Assembly (NCBI GenBank): GCA_965277735.1
Contig: CBDIDO010000003.1
Coordinates: forward strand, 2,046,001 to 2,110,000
Origin: RH-AL1 sp965277735
GTDB lineage: Bacteria > Pseudomonadota > Alphaproteobacteria > Rhizobiales > Beijerinckiaceae
Direction: 5' to 3'
DNA: 64,000 nt
Numbering within the stretch: position 1 is the first letter of the stretch; each line of letters starts with the position of its first letter. Positions 27,201 through 35,200 of this stretch are shown piece after piece. The notes beneath the pieces are model-generated. The model made no database searches. It had not been told where the DNA came from and saw nothing but the letters and a program-made list of their open reading frames with translations. A program made the position numbers and the translations under genes.

Positions 27201-28007
27201 ACACCGAATTTGACCGACCTCGAGACGACGCTGCCGGCCGATCAGCAGTACGATTACAATTACGAGGGCAATTCGGAGAGCCTCGTCCACGTGCTCGCCT
27301 CGAGCAACCTGGCGAATGGCGCGCAGATCCAGCCGCTCCACATCAACGCCGATTACGCCAACCAGACGTCCGATCACGATCCGCTGCTCACCAGCTACGA
27401 CGTCGTTTGCTTCGTCGAGGGCACGCGGATCGCCACGCCGTGTGGCGAAGTCGCCGTCGAGCACCTGCAGGTCGGCGACCTCGTAGTGACGGCGAGCGGC
27501 GCGACGGCGCCGATCCGCTGGCTCGGCCATCGCACGCTGGACTGCGCGCGTCATCCGCGCCCGCTTGAGGCGCGGCCCGTGCGGATCGCGGCGCATGCGT
27601 TCGGCGAAGGACGGCCATCGCATGACCTGTACGTGTCGCCGGGCCACGCGATCTGCATCGACTTCGCGGGCGAGGTTCTGATCCCGGCCGCCGCGCTCGC
27701 GGGCACGAGGGCGATCGAGCAGGTCGACGTTGCGCGCGTGAGCTACTGGCACGTCGAGCTCGACGAGCACGACATCCTTCTGTCGAACGGCCTGCCGACC
27801 GAGAGCTACATCGACGTCGGTACCCGCGCGTTCTTCGCGAACGCAGACACGGTGGCGCTCCACGCCGTCCCCGACGGCTCCGTGATGGACGGCTATTGCC
27901 GTCCGTTCTGCGCCGGGGGAGCGCTGGTCGAGGCCGTGCGTTATCGGCTCGACGAGCGTTTCGCGGCGCAGGCGCTACCCACCGGGCAGCGTCTGCTGCG
28001 CGCCTAG
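24285..28007 (+). CDS. Extracellular ExeM/NucH-like endonuclease with Calx-beta and C-terminal Hint domain
   Basis: Large modular protein, 1240 residues. In order: an N-terminal repetitive Ala/Thr/Gly-rich domain (about 1-330); a Calx-beta domain (about 334-440, with NYGTADGTAKAGTDYETATG); an OB-like ExeM segment (about 447-560, GYYLQDPTGDGNAATSDGVF); an endonuclease/exonuclease/phosphatase domain (about 705-1040) with SYNIENF, LQEVQDD, GDLNEFND and SDHDP; and a Hint domain starting at Cys1042 (CFVEGTRIATPCGEVAVEHL, later SPGHAI). The nuclease half resembles secreted DNases that feed on extracellular DNA. Hint domains self-process proteins at their N-terminal cysteine. No Sec signal is visible, so type I or another route is inferred. 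AGGGG precedes ATG 24285. Confidence 0.85.
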   Translation: MAAFTAGNIVVYRVGTGTVALNSTATQVFLDEYSPTGAMVQSIALPTADSGSTHALTASGSATSEGLITDSADGSTLLLTGYDAVPTTASVASSTATADARVVGRVTADGTVDTGTVLTGFASGNNIRGVASADGTAIYAAAANGIGYTTADATTAPTTLSTANARQIEVVGGQLYYSTGSGTKGIYALGTGTPTSGAQTATLLPGTSSANASPYAFVLTDLSSAVAGNDTLYVADSTAGIEKFSLVNGTWTSNGTIAFSGVTGLTASVSNGTVTLFATSPTSIDTLTDAGGYNAALPAASALKTIATASANEAFRGVAFAPTGATTPPPGTTISIGDATYVQGNGGSMALTFNVTRSDTTGAFSLNYGTADGTAKAGTDYETATGTLNFAAGGPATETISVQIDKDTSATPSETFNVNLSGLTSTSGSASLTKASATGTIVTPTPIYAIQGSGFTSPLNGQSVTTSGVVTGLGSNGYYLQDPTGDGNAATSDGVFVFTSTKPTVAVGDFLDVSGKVQEFTPASADPGALSSTEIENVSATNVISHNNALPAAVLIGPDGISPPTSDLAAGNQFYESLEGMRVTVENPMAVGPTNTFGEIVTVADDGKEATGLNGSGNLLISEGQPNFGNTDSTGGDFNPERIKIDSELVSGAVPAVNTGTQFTSTTGILNYDFGAFGVSATSPLVVSQASTITPTVGTLTGDPTHLTFASYNIENFSATAQGAAKVNAVASQIVNNLKSPDIIALQEVQDDSGPTDDGTTTGASNLQSIVTAINQAGGPQYTAIDNPFIGNDTNGGQPGGNIRTAFLYRTDAVSFVPGSLATIAANGSAIADQGSATADAMANSDQQTNVQNPFYMSRPPLSAQFVFNGQTITVVDNHFTSKGGSGDLSGSVQPAFDGGEVQRGAQAQAVSNYVSNILASNPNANIIVAGDLNEFNDEEPLKVLEGAAKVSNYNVPGTDPINGTAIYTPGGTPNLTDLETTLPADQQYDYNYEGNSESLVHVLASSNLANGAQIQPLHINADYANQTSDHDPLLTSYDVVCFVEGTRIATPCGEVAVEHLQVGDLVVTASGATAPIRWLGHRTLDCARHPRPLEARPVRIAAHAFGEGRPSHDLYVSPGHAICIDFAGEVLIPAAALAGTRAIEQVDVARVSYWHVELDEHDILLSNGLPTESYIDVGTRAFFANADTVALHAVPDGSVMDGYCRPFCAGGALVEAVRYRLDERFAAQALPTGQRLLRA

Positions 28008-28085
28008 CCCAGCGGCACCCTCGCATGCATTTCGGCGAGGTTGCCGCGGATCGGGTTCTAAGCTGAGCTTCGGAGCCACCCCCGG

Positions 28086-28108
28086 AGCGGGTCTTGCGTG
28101 GACCCGCT
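28086..28108 (+). terminator. Hairpin after the nuclease gene
   Basis: AGCGGGTC (28086-28093) and GACCCGCT (28101-28108) form an 8-bp stem with a 7-base loop, 79 bases after the nuclease stop. There is no T-run; termination is possible but weak. Confidence 0.35.
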
Positions 28109-28193
28109 GCGACGGTCGTGGATGTCTCAATCTCGTACGATCCCGTTTGGAATCGCGGAGCAGGCAGCCGGGCAGGCGAGAGGGATTTCGATC

Positions 28194-29054
28194 ATGCGTA
28201 CGATTTCGAGACAGGGTTTGGTGGCCGTTCTGACCGGCGTATCGATTCTGGCGCTGGCGGGCACCGCTTTCGCCGGCGGCCATGGCGGTGGTGGCATGGG
28301 CGGCGGGATGCATGGCGGCATGTATGGCGGCATGGGCCACGGCGGCTACATGGGCGGCGGAATGGGCCACGCCGGCTGGAGCGGCGGCATGGGTCACGCT
28401 GGCGGCATGTACGGCGGCATGGGCCATGGCGGATATGCCGGGATGGGTCACGCCGGCTACGGCGCCGGCCAGTGGCACACTGCGACCGGCTACGGCATGC
28501 GTGGCGGCCTCGGCTACCGCACGGGCGGCGCCCGCTACGGCCTCGCGCGGCGCTACGGCATCGCGAGCGGAGTCGGTTATGGCGTCGGCTACGGCGGTGG
28601 CGTCGGCTATTCCGGTGGCGAGGGCGGGTACGGCTACGCCAACGACGGCTATGCCCAGCAGGGCGTCGGCTATTCCCCGGGCTATTCGACGGGCTACGCG
28701 CAACAGGGCGGCTTCGCAGAAGGCGACGGCTACGGCGCGAGCCGCGGCTACACCACCGAAGCGCCGGTAAGCTACGCCGCACCCGTCTACACCTATGCCG
28801 CGCCGGCGGTGACGCAGAGCTACGCAGTGCCGCACACCGTCTATCGCTCGGTCACACGCTCCTACACGGTGCCGGTGCAGGGCTATCGCACGGAGGAGCG
28901 TACGCATTACGTGCCCGTGACGAGCTACCGCCCGGTCACGACGGCGGTGCAGGTCCCGGTCACGAGCTACCGGGCCTACCAGCGCACCTACGCCGTACCG
29001 ACGACGGTATATACCCACGTCCACCGGACCTGCCACTGCAGCTACGGCGAGTAG
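28194..29054 (+). CDS. Glycine-rich exported protein with Y-x-V-P repeats, unknown function
   Basis: 286 residues. The signal peptide starts at ATG 28194 (MRTISRQGLVAVLTGVSILA, cleavage near TAFAGG) with GAGAGGG upstream. The mature protein has a Gly/Met/His-rich half (repeated GGMGHGG and GMGHAG units, about 28-110) and a Gly/Tyr-rich middle. The tail of about 90 residues is built of tyrosine-valine-proline repeats (SYAVPHTVYRSV, SYTVPVQGYRTE, HYVPVTSYRPV, TYAVPTTVYTHV) and ends THVHRTCHCSYGE with two cysteines. I do not recognise a function. The composition suggests a surface or envelope structural protein, possibly metal-binding through His/Met. Confidence 0.75.
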   Translation: MRTISRQGLVAVLTGVSILALAGTAFAGGHGGGGMGGGMHGGMYGGMGHGGYMGGGMGHAGWSGGMGHAGGMYGGMGHGGYAGMGHAGYGAGQWHTATGYGMRGGLGYRTGGARYGLARRYGIASGVGYGVGYGGGVGYSGGEGGYGYANDGYAQQGVGYSPGYSTGYAQQGGFAEGDGYGASRGYTTEAPVSYAAPVYTYAAPAVTQSYAVPHTVYRSVTRSYTVPVQGYRTEERTHYVPVTSYRPVTTAVQVPVTSYRAYQRTYAVPTTVYTHVHRTCHCSYGE

Positions 29055-29105
29055 GCATTGGCCCTCCGGTTGCTGACGTCGAAGCAACGACCGCGCGCGA
29101 GGCTA

Positions 29106-29133
29106 TTGCCTGGCGCGCGTTTTCATCTATAAG
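29106..29133 (+). promoter_or_regulatory. Predicted promoter of rpsF-rpsR-rplI
   Basis: TTGCCT (29106-29111) and TATAAG (29128-29133) with 16 bases between, about 195 bases upstream of rpsF. The leader between them is rich in GGCC/CCGG dyads and may hold the S6:S18 regulatory site known from other bacteria. I could not define that site. Confidence 0.55.
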
Positions 29134-29327
29134 ACCGGCTCCGTTTCGGCCGGGGGCTGAACGGACGGCCCGGCTCGCCCGGGTAGGCTCTTTTCCTTTA
29201 AAGAAATAGCCGGCGTCCCGTGTCCTCGCCTTCGTGGTTTGTCGTCGGGCCTTTCTCCGGGCCCGAAGGGCTTCGCGCCGAAACAAATTGTTGGCTCCCG
29301 CCAACTGAAGAGAAAGGCACGCAGAAG

Positions 29328-29750
29328 ATGGCGCTCTACGAGCACGTCTATATGGCGCGTCAGGACGTATCGGCCCAGCAGGTCGAAACCCTGACCGATC
29401 AGTTCAAAGGCATCGTCGAAGGTCTGGGCGGTTCGTTCGCCAAGGTCGAATATTGGGGCGTGAAGTCGCTCGCCTACCGGATCCGCAAGAACCGTAAGGC
29501 GCATTTCTCGCTCATCAACATCTCCGCGCCGCCGGCGGCGATCACCGAGATGGAACGCCAGATGGGCCTCAACGAGGACATCCTGCGCTTCATCACGATC
29601 CGCGTCGACGAGCACGAGGATGGCCCGTCCGCGATGATGCGCAAGCGCGAGGACGACGACCGCGGCGATCGCCGTGGTCCGCGTGGCGATCGCCCGCCGC
29701 GCCGCCCGCGCGAGGACGGTGCGCCGTCGAGTGAAGAGGGAGCCAACTGA
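29328..29750 (+). CDS. rpsF: 30S ribosomal protein S6
   Basis: S6, 140 residues. MALYEHVYMARQDVSAQQVE, EYWGVKSLAYRIRKNRKAHF and MERQMGLNEDILRFITIRVD are canonical. The C-terminal about 45 residues are charged (DDDRGDRRGPRGDRPPRRPR), as in other alphaproteobacteria. An upstream in-frame ATG-less stretch is leader. The stop overlaps the rpsR start (TGATG). Confidence 0.97.
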   Translation: MALYEHVYMARQDVSAQQVETLTDQFKGIVEGLGGSFAKVEYWGVKSLAYRIRKNRKAHFSLINISAPPAAITEMERQMGLNEDILRFITIRVDEHEDGPSAMMRKREDDDRGDRRGPRGDRPPRRPREDGAPSSEEGAN

Positions 29751-29995
29751 TGGCCGCCGCAGCAGCCGGGGCGCGCCGCCCCTTCTTCCGCCGTCGCAAG
29801 ACCTGCCCGTTCTCCGGCCCCAGCGCGCCGAAGATCGACTACAAGGACACGCGGCTCCTCTCGCGCTACATCTCCGAGCGCGGCAAGATCGTGCCGTCGC
29901 GCATCACCGCCGTCTCGGCGAAGAAGCAGCGTGAGCTCGCTCAGGCGATCAAGCGTGCGCGCTTCCTTGGGCTTCTGCCCTACGTGATCCGCTAG
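29750..29995 (+). CDS. rpsR: 30S ribosomal protein S18
   Basis: S18, 81 residues, binding partner of S6 on the small subunit. Signatures RPFFRRRKTCPFSG, IDYKDTRLLSRYISERGKI and RITAVSAKKQRELAQAIKRA. The start codon shares its first base with the rpsF stop, giving coupled translation. Confidence 0.98.
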   Translation: MAAAAAGARRPFFRRRKTCPFSGPSAPKIDYKDTRLLSRYISERGKIVPSRITAVSAKKQRELAQAIKRARFLGLLPYVIR

Positions 29996-30017
29996 GCTTG
30001 ATCGGCTAGCACGCGAC

Positions 30018-30040
30018 CGACGCCGGATATTCCGGCGTCG
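30018..30040 (+). terminator. Perfect hairpin between rpsR and the DUF2232 gene
   Basis: CGACGCCGGA (30018-30027) and TCCGGCGTCG (30031-30040) form a 10-bp stem with a 3-base loop, 22 bases after the rpsR stop. No T-run; it may attenuate or protect the S6-S18 message. Confidence 0.45.
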
Positions 30041-30124
30041 CAACCAGCTGGGGCCCGCGCGTTCGCGCGCGACGGGTCTCTAACCGCCGGGCCAACGAGG
30101 CCCAGCGCGGGACAGCGAAGAGAC

Positions 30125-31207
30125 ATGCGCAACATCAAGACACGCATCAACGGCGTCGGTCTGGCGGCGGCCTTCGGGGCCGGGCTCGCCGCGGCGCTGT
30201 TTGCGTTGATGCCGGCCCTCAAGACACCTGGCGGCCTGACCTCGATCGGCGAGCTCTCCTCCGCGAGTGCGGCAGCGTGGGCCTTTGCGTTCATCGCACC
30301 GCTGCCGATCATGCTCGCCTCGTTCGCCTTCGGCTCGATCGCCGGCGTCGTCGCGGCGATCGTCGGTGCGCTCGCCGTCGGCATCGTCGACCTGCGGCCC
30401 GACTCGGTCGTCGCGCTCCATCTCGACAAGATCGCCACCGGCGGCCTCGAGACGCTGGTCTTCGCCGTCGGCTTCGGCATCCCGTCCTGGCTCATCTCCC
30501 AGCTCGCCTTGATGCCCGCCGCCGCGCGCCGGACGGACGGCAAGGTCCTGGTGCGGCCGGAGGAGCATCGCCTCGGAATCGTCATCGCGGTCGCCGCCGG
30601 CTTCGCTGCGATCGGCGCGGCGCTCAACATCGCGATCGCCGCCGACAGCCATGGCTCGCTGCACGCTTTCCTCGAGACGAGCGCCAGCGCGCTCGAGCCG
30701 ATGCTGACCCAGCGCGGCCCGCTGCCGAAAGGCGTCGAGCCCCATGCCGTCGCGCTCGCCTTCGTGTGGACCGCGATGGGCGTCATGGCGGCGGCGCAGC
30801 TGATGTTGCTGTCGCTCAACCTGTGGGTCGCCGCGCGGATCGCGCAGATGTCGAACCTGCTCTCCGCGCCCTGGCCGGATATCCCGAGCGGCCTTCGCGT
30901 CCCGCGTCCGCTCGCGATCGTGCTTGCGGTGGCGCTCGGCCTCTCCTTCGCCGGCAATCAGCTCGGGGCGGCCGGCATCATCGTCTCCGGCGCGGTCGGC
31001 ATGGCGTTCGCTCTTCAGGGCCTCGCCGTCGTCCACGCGCTGACCCGCGGCAAGCCGGGGATGCGCCTGCCGCTGCTCATCATCGTCTACCTGACGCTCT
31101 TCATGCTGATGCCATGGAGCATCATCGCCTACGGTCTTCTCGGCCTCATCGACACCGGCTTCTCGTTCCGTGACAGGCAGAAGCCCGCCGTCAAGAAAAA
31201 CCAGTAA
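30125..31207 (+). CDS. DUF2232 (YybS-like) integral membrane protein
   Basis: Polytopic membrane protein of 360 residues with about eight to nine hydrophobic segments, for example AFGAGLAAALFALMPAL, FAFIAPLPIMLASFAFGSIA and IIAYGLLGLIDTGFSF. This family commonly sits between rpsR and rplI in alphaproteobacteria, as it does here; its role is not established. The chain ends in basic residues (DRQKPAVKKNQ). rplI follows after 15 bases with GAAAGGA in front. Confidence 0.85.
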   Translation: MRNIKTRINGVGLAAAFGAGLAAALFALMPALKTPGGLTSIGELSSASAAAWAFAFIAPLPIMLASFAFGSIAGVVAAIVGALAVGIVDLRPDSVVALHLDKIATGGLETLVFAVGFGIPSWLISQLALMPAAARRTDGKVLVRPEEHRLGIVIAVAAGFAAIGAALNIAIAADSHGSLHAFLETSASALEPMLTQRGPLPKGVEPHAVALAFVWTAMGVMAAAQLMLLSLNLWVAARIAQMSNLLSAPWPDIPSGLRVPRPLAIVLAVALGLSFAGNQLGAAGIIVSGAVGMAFALQGLAVVHALTRGKPGMRLPLLIIVYLTLFMLMPWSIIAYGLLGLIDTGFSFRDRQKPAVKKNQ

Positions 31208-31222
31208 GAAAGGACTTATCCC

Positions 31223-31792
31223 ATGGAAGTGATCCTGCTCGAACGCGTGGCCAAGCTCGGCCAGATGGGCGAGACCGTCCGCGTCAAGGACGGTTACGCG
31301 CGCAATTTCCTGCTGCCCGGCAACAAGGCGCTGCGGGCGACCGAGGCGAACAAGAAGCGGTTCGAGGGCCAGAAGGCGCAGCTCGAGGCGCGTAGCGCCG
31401 AAGCACGCACGAATGCCGAAGGCGTCGCTTCGACGCTCGAAGGCCTGACCGTGACGATCATCCGCCAGGCCGGCGAGACCGGCTACCTCTACGGCTCGGT
31501 CGCGACACGCGACGTCGCCGAGGCGCTGACTGCGGCCGGCTTCAACACGCACCGCAACCAGGTGGTGATGACGCAGCCGATCAAGACGCTCGGCCTGCAC
31601 ACGCTGCCGATCCAGCTGCACCCGGAGATCGAGGTCCCGGTGACGATCAACGTCGCCCGCTCGACCGAGGAAGCCGAGCGCCAGGCGCGCGGCGAGGAGA
31701 TCAACGTCGTCGAGGAGAGCTCGATGGACGATCTCGGCCTCGAGGTCGGCCGCGCGCTCGAAGACAGCGCCGGCAGCCTCGGCGACCGCTAA
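31223..31792 (+). CDS. rplI: 50S ribosomal protein L9
   Basis: L9, 189 residues: MEVILLERVAKLGQMGETVR and VKDGYARNFLLPGNKAL in the N-terminal domain, then the long connecting helix and a C-terminal rRNA-binding domain with ETGYLYGSVATRDVAEAL and LGLHTLPIQLHPEI. An acidic extension of about 40 residues follows, as in related species. Confidence 0.97.
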   Translation: MEVILLERVAKLGQMGETVRVKDGYARNFLLPGNKALRATEANKKRFEGQKAQLEARSAEARTNAEGVASTLEGLTVTIIRQAGETGYLYGSVATRDVAEALTAAGFNTHRNQVVMTQPIKTLGLHTLPIQLHPEIEVPVTINVARSTEEAERQARGEEINVVEESSMDDLGLEVGRALEDSAGSLGDR

Positions 31793-31840
31793 GGCTTGAT
31801 GTGCGCGGCGGCCGACTGCCGGTTGCCGCGCGCCTAAAGC

Positions 31841-33178
31841 TTATTTGGCCGCAGCGATGCTGCCAGTGTGGAGCACCCGCGCCGCCGCCTGGAGCAAGTC
31901 CGCTAGGCCGAGGCCGCGCGGCTGCGGCGTGGCGATACCAAGCATCCGCGACAGATACGCCGTGAACGCGGGATGGCGTCGCGCGAGCCACGCAGTGTGC
32001 GCGGCGATCGCGGCGGGGTCGTCCCACGGCACGTCGTGCAGCAGATCGGGATCGGCGCGCAGGCTTGCCGTCGGATTGCGGTCGAGCTCGCGCGGGAACA
32101 GCGCGATGCGCGCCGGCGCCCGCACCGGCGCGGCCGCCGGTTTGGCTGGCCGCCCGCACAGCTCGTCGAGCAGCGCAGCGTGAACGTCGTGGCCGGCGAG
32201 ACGCCCGAGGTGGCCGCTCGCGACAGGACGCGGGTTCATCTCGATCAGCACCGCTTGGTCGTCGGCGCCCAGCAGGAAGTCCAGCGCGACGAAGCCCGAG
32301 CACCCGAGCGCGCCGACGAGTGCGGTCGCAGCGACGTCCATGTCGGGACGCTCGATCGGCCGCAGGATCGTGCTGGCGCCGGTGACCGGCGGATGCACGC
32401 ATTCCGACAGGAAGCTGACGCCGTCGAGCACGCGCCCGTCCTTGCAGGCGACGATGCGGAAGGCGAGCGGGCCGGTGACGAAGCGCTGCAGCACGAGCGC
32501 GCTGTCGCTCGCGACCTCGCGGCCGAGCAGCGCCCGCAAGCGCCGCTTGCGCGTGGCCTTGGCGGCGGCACGTCGATAGGCGGCAACGAGCTCGAGCTCG
32601 TTGGCGACGATCTGCACGCCGGCGCCACCACAGGTCTGCTCGCGCTTGAGCACTACGGGATAGCCGAGATCCGCGGCCACGGCGCGTGCGGTGGCGAGAT
32701 CCGTGACGGCGACCTGCTCCGGCGTTGCAAGGCCGAGCGCGGCGGCCTTTTCGACGAGGCGGTGGCGGTCGCAAGACAGTGCCAACCCGTCAGGACGCCC
32801 GAACGAGGCCTCGAGCAGCGCCTTGAAAGCGGGCTCCGCCCGCGCGTGGAGGCGGGGATCGCGCAAAGCCAGCGCGGACATCTCGTCGAGCGGGATGACG
32901 AGGTCGGGCTCGAAGGCCCGCTGCGCGGCGGCGAGACGATGTGTGAGGAACAGGCTGCGCGCCCAGGAGCCGCCGAGCCGCGGCAAGGCGAAGACGCGTT
33001 CGGCATGGGACGTGCGGGCCGCGAAAGCATCGGGCGCGCTCATGACGGCGCAATGTGCGCCGAGCTTGCTCATCGCCGCGACGATACGGTCGGAGGCGAC
33101 GTCGTTGACCAGGCTGACGAAGAGGAGACGCGGCGTCATCGGCCGGGTCGAGGGTTCGCGGGCACGGGTCTTCAGCAT
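31841..33178 (-). CDS. ATP-grasp domain protein, substrate unknown
   Basis: Carbamoyl-phosphate-synthase-type ATP-grasp enzyme, 445 residues, predicted to join a carboxylate to an amine or thiol using ATP. Visible: an N-terminal Rossmann-like part (RLLFVSLVNDVASDRIVAAM), the ATP loop GYPVVLKREQTCGGAGVQIV (about residues 172-191), and the metal-binding GFVALDFLLGADDQAVLIEM-NPRP near residue 300. Its ATG overlaps the end of the upstream flavoprotein gene by seven bases (ATGCTGA), so the two are coupled. Together they look like a two-step tailoring unit, but I cannot name the product. Confidence 0.75.
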   Translation of the reverse strand: MLKTRAREPSTRPMTPRLLFVSLVNDVASDRIVAAMSKLGAHCAVMSAPDAFAARTSHAERVFALPRLGGSWARSLFLTHRLAAAQRAFEPDLVIPLDEMSALALRDPRLHARAEPAFKALLEASFGRPDGLALSCDRHRLVEKAAALGLATPEQVAVTDLATARAVAADLGYPVVLKREQTCGGAGVQIVANELELVAAYRRAAAKATRKRRLRALLGREVASDSALVLQRFVTGPLAFRIVACKDGRVLDGVSFLSECVHPPVTGASTILRPIERPDMDVAATALVGALGCSGFVALDFLLGADDQAVLIEMNPRPVASGHLGRLAGHDVHAALLDELCGRPAKPAAAPVRAPARIALFPRELDRNPTASLRADPDLLHDVPWDDPAAIAAHTAWLARRHPAFTAYLSRMLGIATPQPRGLGLADLLQAAARVLHTGSIAAAK

Positions 33179-34440
33179 GCGGGGCTCCCGTCGAGCTGGA
33201 AGCTAGCACCGGCGAAGCTCTCCGGCATCGTCGCGCGCGGTTCGAAACGGCGCTCCCGTGCGGCGACATGCGCGGTGATGCGCCGCGCGGCAAAGCCGGC
33301 CCCGCAGACGAAGCGCAACAACGGCCCGAAGGCGAAGGCCGCGGCCGGACCCGCAAAATAAAGCCCCGGCACGGTCGATTCGAAGCTCGCGGACAGGCGC
33401 GGCGCGGCGGCGTCGCAAGCGATGCCGGCGACGAGGTCGCGATCGAGGAAGGCGAGGCGGCCGACGTCGACGCCGTAGCCGGTGCCGGCGACGATGTGGT
33501 CGACGACGAGCGTGCGGCGCGTGCCGTCGCGACCCGCGATCTCAAGCGCGACGCCGTCGGCGGTCACGCGTGCGCCGACCAGCGTCGACGACAGATGCAG
33601 CGCGACCTTGCCGACGAAATCCTCGCGCGCGAACCAGCCCGGCGCCGGGCCGAGGTAGCGGGTGACGAGCCGGTGGCGCAGCCACGCCGGCAGCATGCGG
33701 AAGACGAGCGGCGCCTTGACGCAGAAGAGCTTCTTCCAGCCGGGCCCGAGCGGCGTGATCGGCGCCCTGAGGCGCTGGCGCCAGCTACGTTTCGCGGCGC
33801 CCGCATGGAAGCGCACCTCGGCGCGGCGGCTGACGAGGCTCGCTTGCGCACCACCGCGATGCAACGCCGCGGCTGCGTCCACCGCGGAAGCGCCGGCGCC
33901 GACGACGACAACCCGTTTGCCGGCGAACGAGGCGTAATCGGCATGCTCGCTCGTATGGGTCAGCCGCGCCGCGGAGAGGCCGGCGAGCACGGCGGGGACA
34001 TGCTTGAAGGGCGCGACGCCGGTGGCGACGATGACGCGGCGCGCTTCGACAGTCGCGCCGTCGTCGAGCGTCAGCGTGAAGCCGTGCGCGGCGTTGGCGA
34101 CGCGGGCGACTCGGCGGGAATCGAGCTGCGGGACGAAAAGCTTCTGGAACGCTTCGCCGTAGGCCGTGAACGTCTCGACGGCGACCGGCTGATCGAGGTC
34201 GGCATAGGGGACGCCGCGCTCGGCGCAGAACTGCTTGAGTGTGTAGGTCCTGCCGGGGTCGGACAGAGCCGAGGCGAAGCCTTCGGACTTGAGGCGCATG
34301 CCGCGCGGCATCCCGTCGCGCCAGCTCGCCATCGGCTGACCGAACACGCAGGCCTCGATCCCCTGCGCCGCGAGATGCGCGGCGATCGACAGGCCGTACG
34401 GCCCAGCCCCAATGATGGCGATCGCTGCGACAGAAGCCAT
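33172..34440 (-). CDS. FAD-dependent NAD(P)-binding monooxygenase-like flavoprotein
   Basis: 422 residues with two dinucleotide folds: FAD site AIIGAGPYGLSIAAHLAAQG (residues 8-27) and NAD(P) site VVVVGAGASAVDAAAALHRG (about 174-193). The motif ATGVAPFKHVPAVLAG and the C-terminal VPGLYFAGPAAAFAFGPLL are typical of class B flavin monooxygenases and lysine/ornithine N-hydroxylase relatives. No membrane segment or signal. Co-encoded with the ATP-grasp protein. The substrate is not apparent. Confidence 0.78.
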   Translation of the reverse strand: MASVAAIAIIGAGPYGLSIAAHLAAQGIEACVFGQPMASWRDGMPRGMRLKSEGFASALSDPGRTYTLKQFCAERGVPYADLDQPVAVETFTAYGEAFQKLFVPQLDSRRVARVANAAHGFTLTLDDGATVEARRVIVATGVAPFKHVPAVLAGLSAARLTHTSEHADYASFAGKRVVVVGAGASAVDAAAALHRGGAQASLVSRRAEVRFHAGAAKRSWRQRLRAPITPLGPGWKKLFCVKAPLVFRMLPAWLRHRLVTRYLGPAPGWFAREDFVGKVALHLSSTLVGARVTADGVALEIAGRDGTRRTLVVDHIVAGTGYGVDVGRLAFLDRDLVAGIACDAAAPRLSASFESTVPGLYFAGPAAAFAFGPLLRFVCGAGFAARRITAHVAARERRFEPRATMPESFAGASFQLDGSPAC

Positions 34441-34690
34441 TGCAATTCGAAGCTCCGTTCCAAGTCTTTCTTAGAGTAATATTCAAATTGGACGCAAATT
34501 ACATCAGTTGTTTACCCTAAGAATCAATAAGTAAAATCGATCGATTGCTTCATTCTACGTCAAGAATGCGTTAGCACGCGACAGGTGCGACAAGCTGATC
34601 TGGACCTGTTCCAATCCGGCACGGGGTGCCTATGTGACGTCCGCACGATCCCCCGTGCATGTGGCGCGGGGCCCTGCTGCAAAGGTTCGC
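34441..34690. other. AT-rich divergent intergenic region
   Basis: This 250-base gap separates the leftward flavoprotein gene from the rightward aldehyde oxidoreductase operon. Its first 130 bases (34470-34570) are markedly AT-richer than the rest of the window and contain runs such as TAATATTCAAATT and AATCAATAAGTAAAAT. It probably holds both promoters. No gene or clear operator seen. Confidence 0.5.
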
Positions 34691-35200
34691 ATGAGCATCG
34701 ACATCCATCTCACCATCAACGGTGAGCCGCGGACGGTCGCGTTGGACGACCCCCGCATCACCTTGCTCGATCTGCTGCGTGAGCGGCTCGAGCTCACCGG
34801 CACCAAGAAGGGCTGCGATCGCGGCCAATGCGGTGCCTGCACCATCCTCATCGACGGGAGGCGCATCAACTCCTGCCTCGCGCTCGCCGTCAGCCACGAC
34901 GGCGCGGCGATCACCACGATCGAGGGTCTTGCGCACGGCGAAGCGCTGCACCCGATGCAGGCCGCCTTCATCGAGCACGACGGCTTCCAGTGCGGCTTCT
35001 GCACGCCGGGCCAGATCATGAGCGCGATCGGGCTCGTTACCGAGGCGCAGGCCGGCGACGACCCCGAGCGCATCCGCGAGGCGATGAGCGGCAATCTGTG
35101 CCGTTGCGGCGCCTATATCGGGATCGCGCAGGCGGTGCGTGAGGGCCAAGCCCGTATGGACAGCAGATTGGACGACGAGCAGAAGGAGCGCGCCGCGTGA
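34691..35200 (+). CDS. Molybdenum aldehyde oxidoreductase, 2Fe-2S subunit (PaoA/YagT-like)
   Basis: Small subunit of a xanthine-oxidase-family enzyme, 169 residues, carrying two [2Fe-2S] clusters. The plant-type ferredoxin cluster uses Cys42, 47, 50 and 62 (GCDRGQCGAC, then NSC). The all-helical domain uses Cys101, 104, 137 and 139 (CGFCTPGQ, LCRCGAY). ATG 34691 begins MSIDIHLTING. No Tat signal is visible, unlike E. coli PaoA, so a cytoplasmic enzyme is inferred. Its stop overlaps the FAD subunit start (GTGA). Confidence 0.9.
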   Translation: MSIDIHLTINGEPRTVALDDPRITLLDLLRERLELTGTKKGCDRGQCGACTILIDGRRINSCLALAVSHDGAAITTIEGLAHGEALHPMQAAFIEHDGFQCGFCTPGQIMSAIGLVTEAQAGDDPERIREAMSGNLCRCGAYIGIAQAVREGQARMDSRLDDEQKERAA

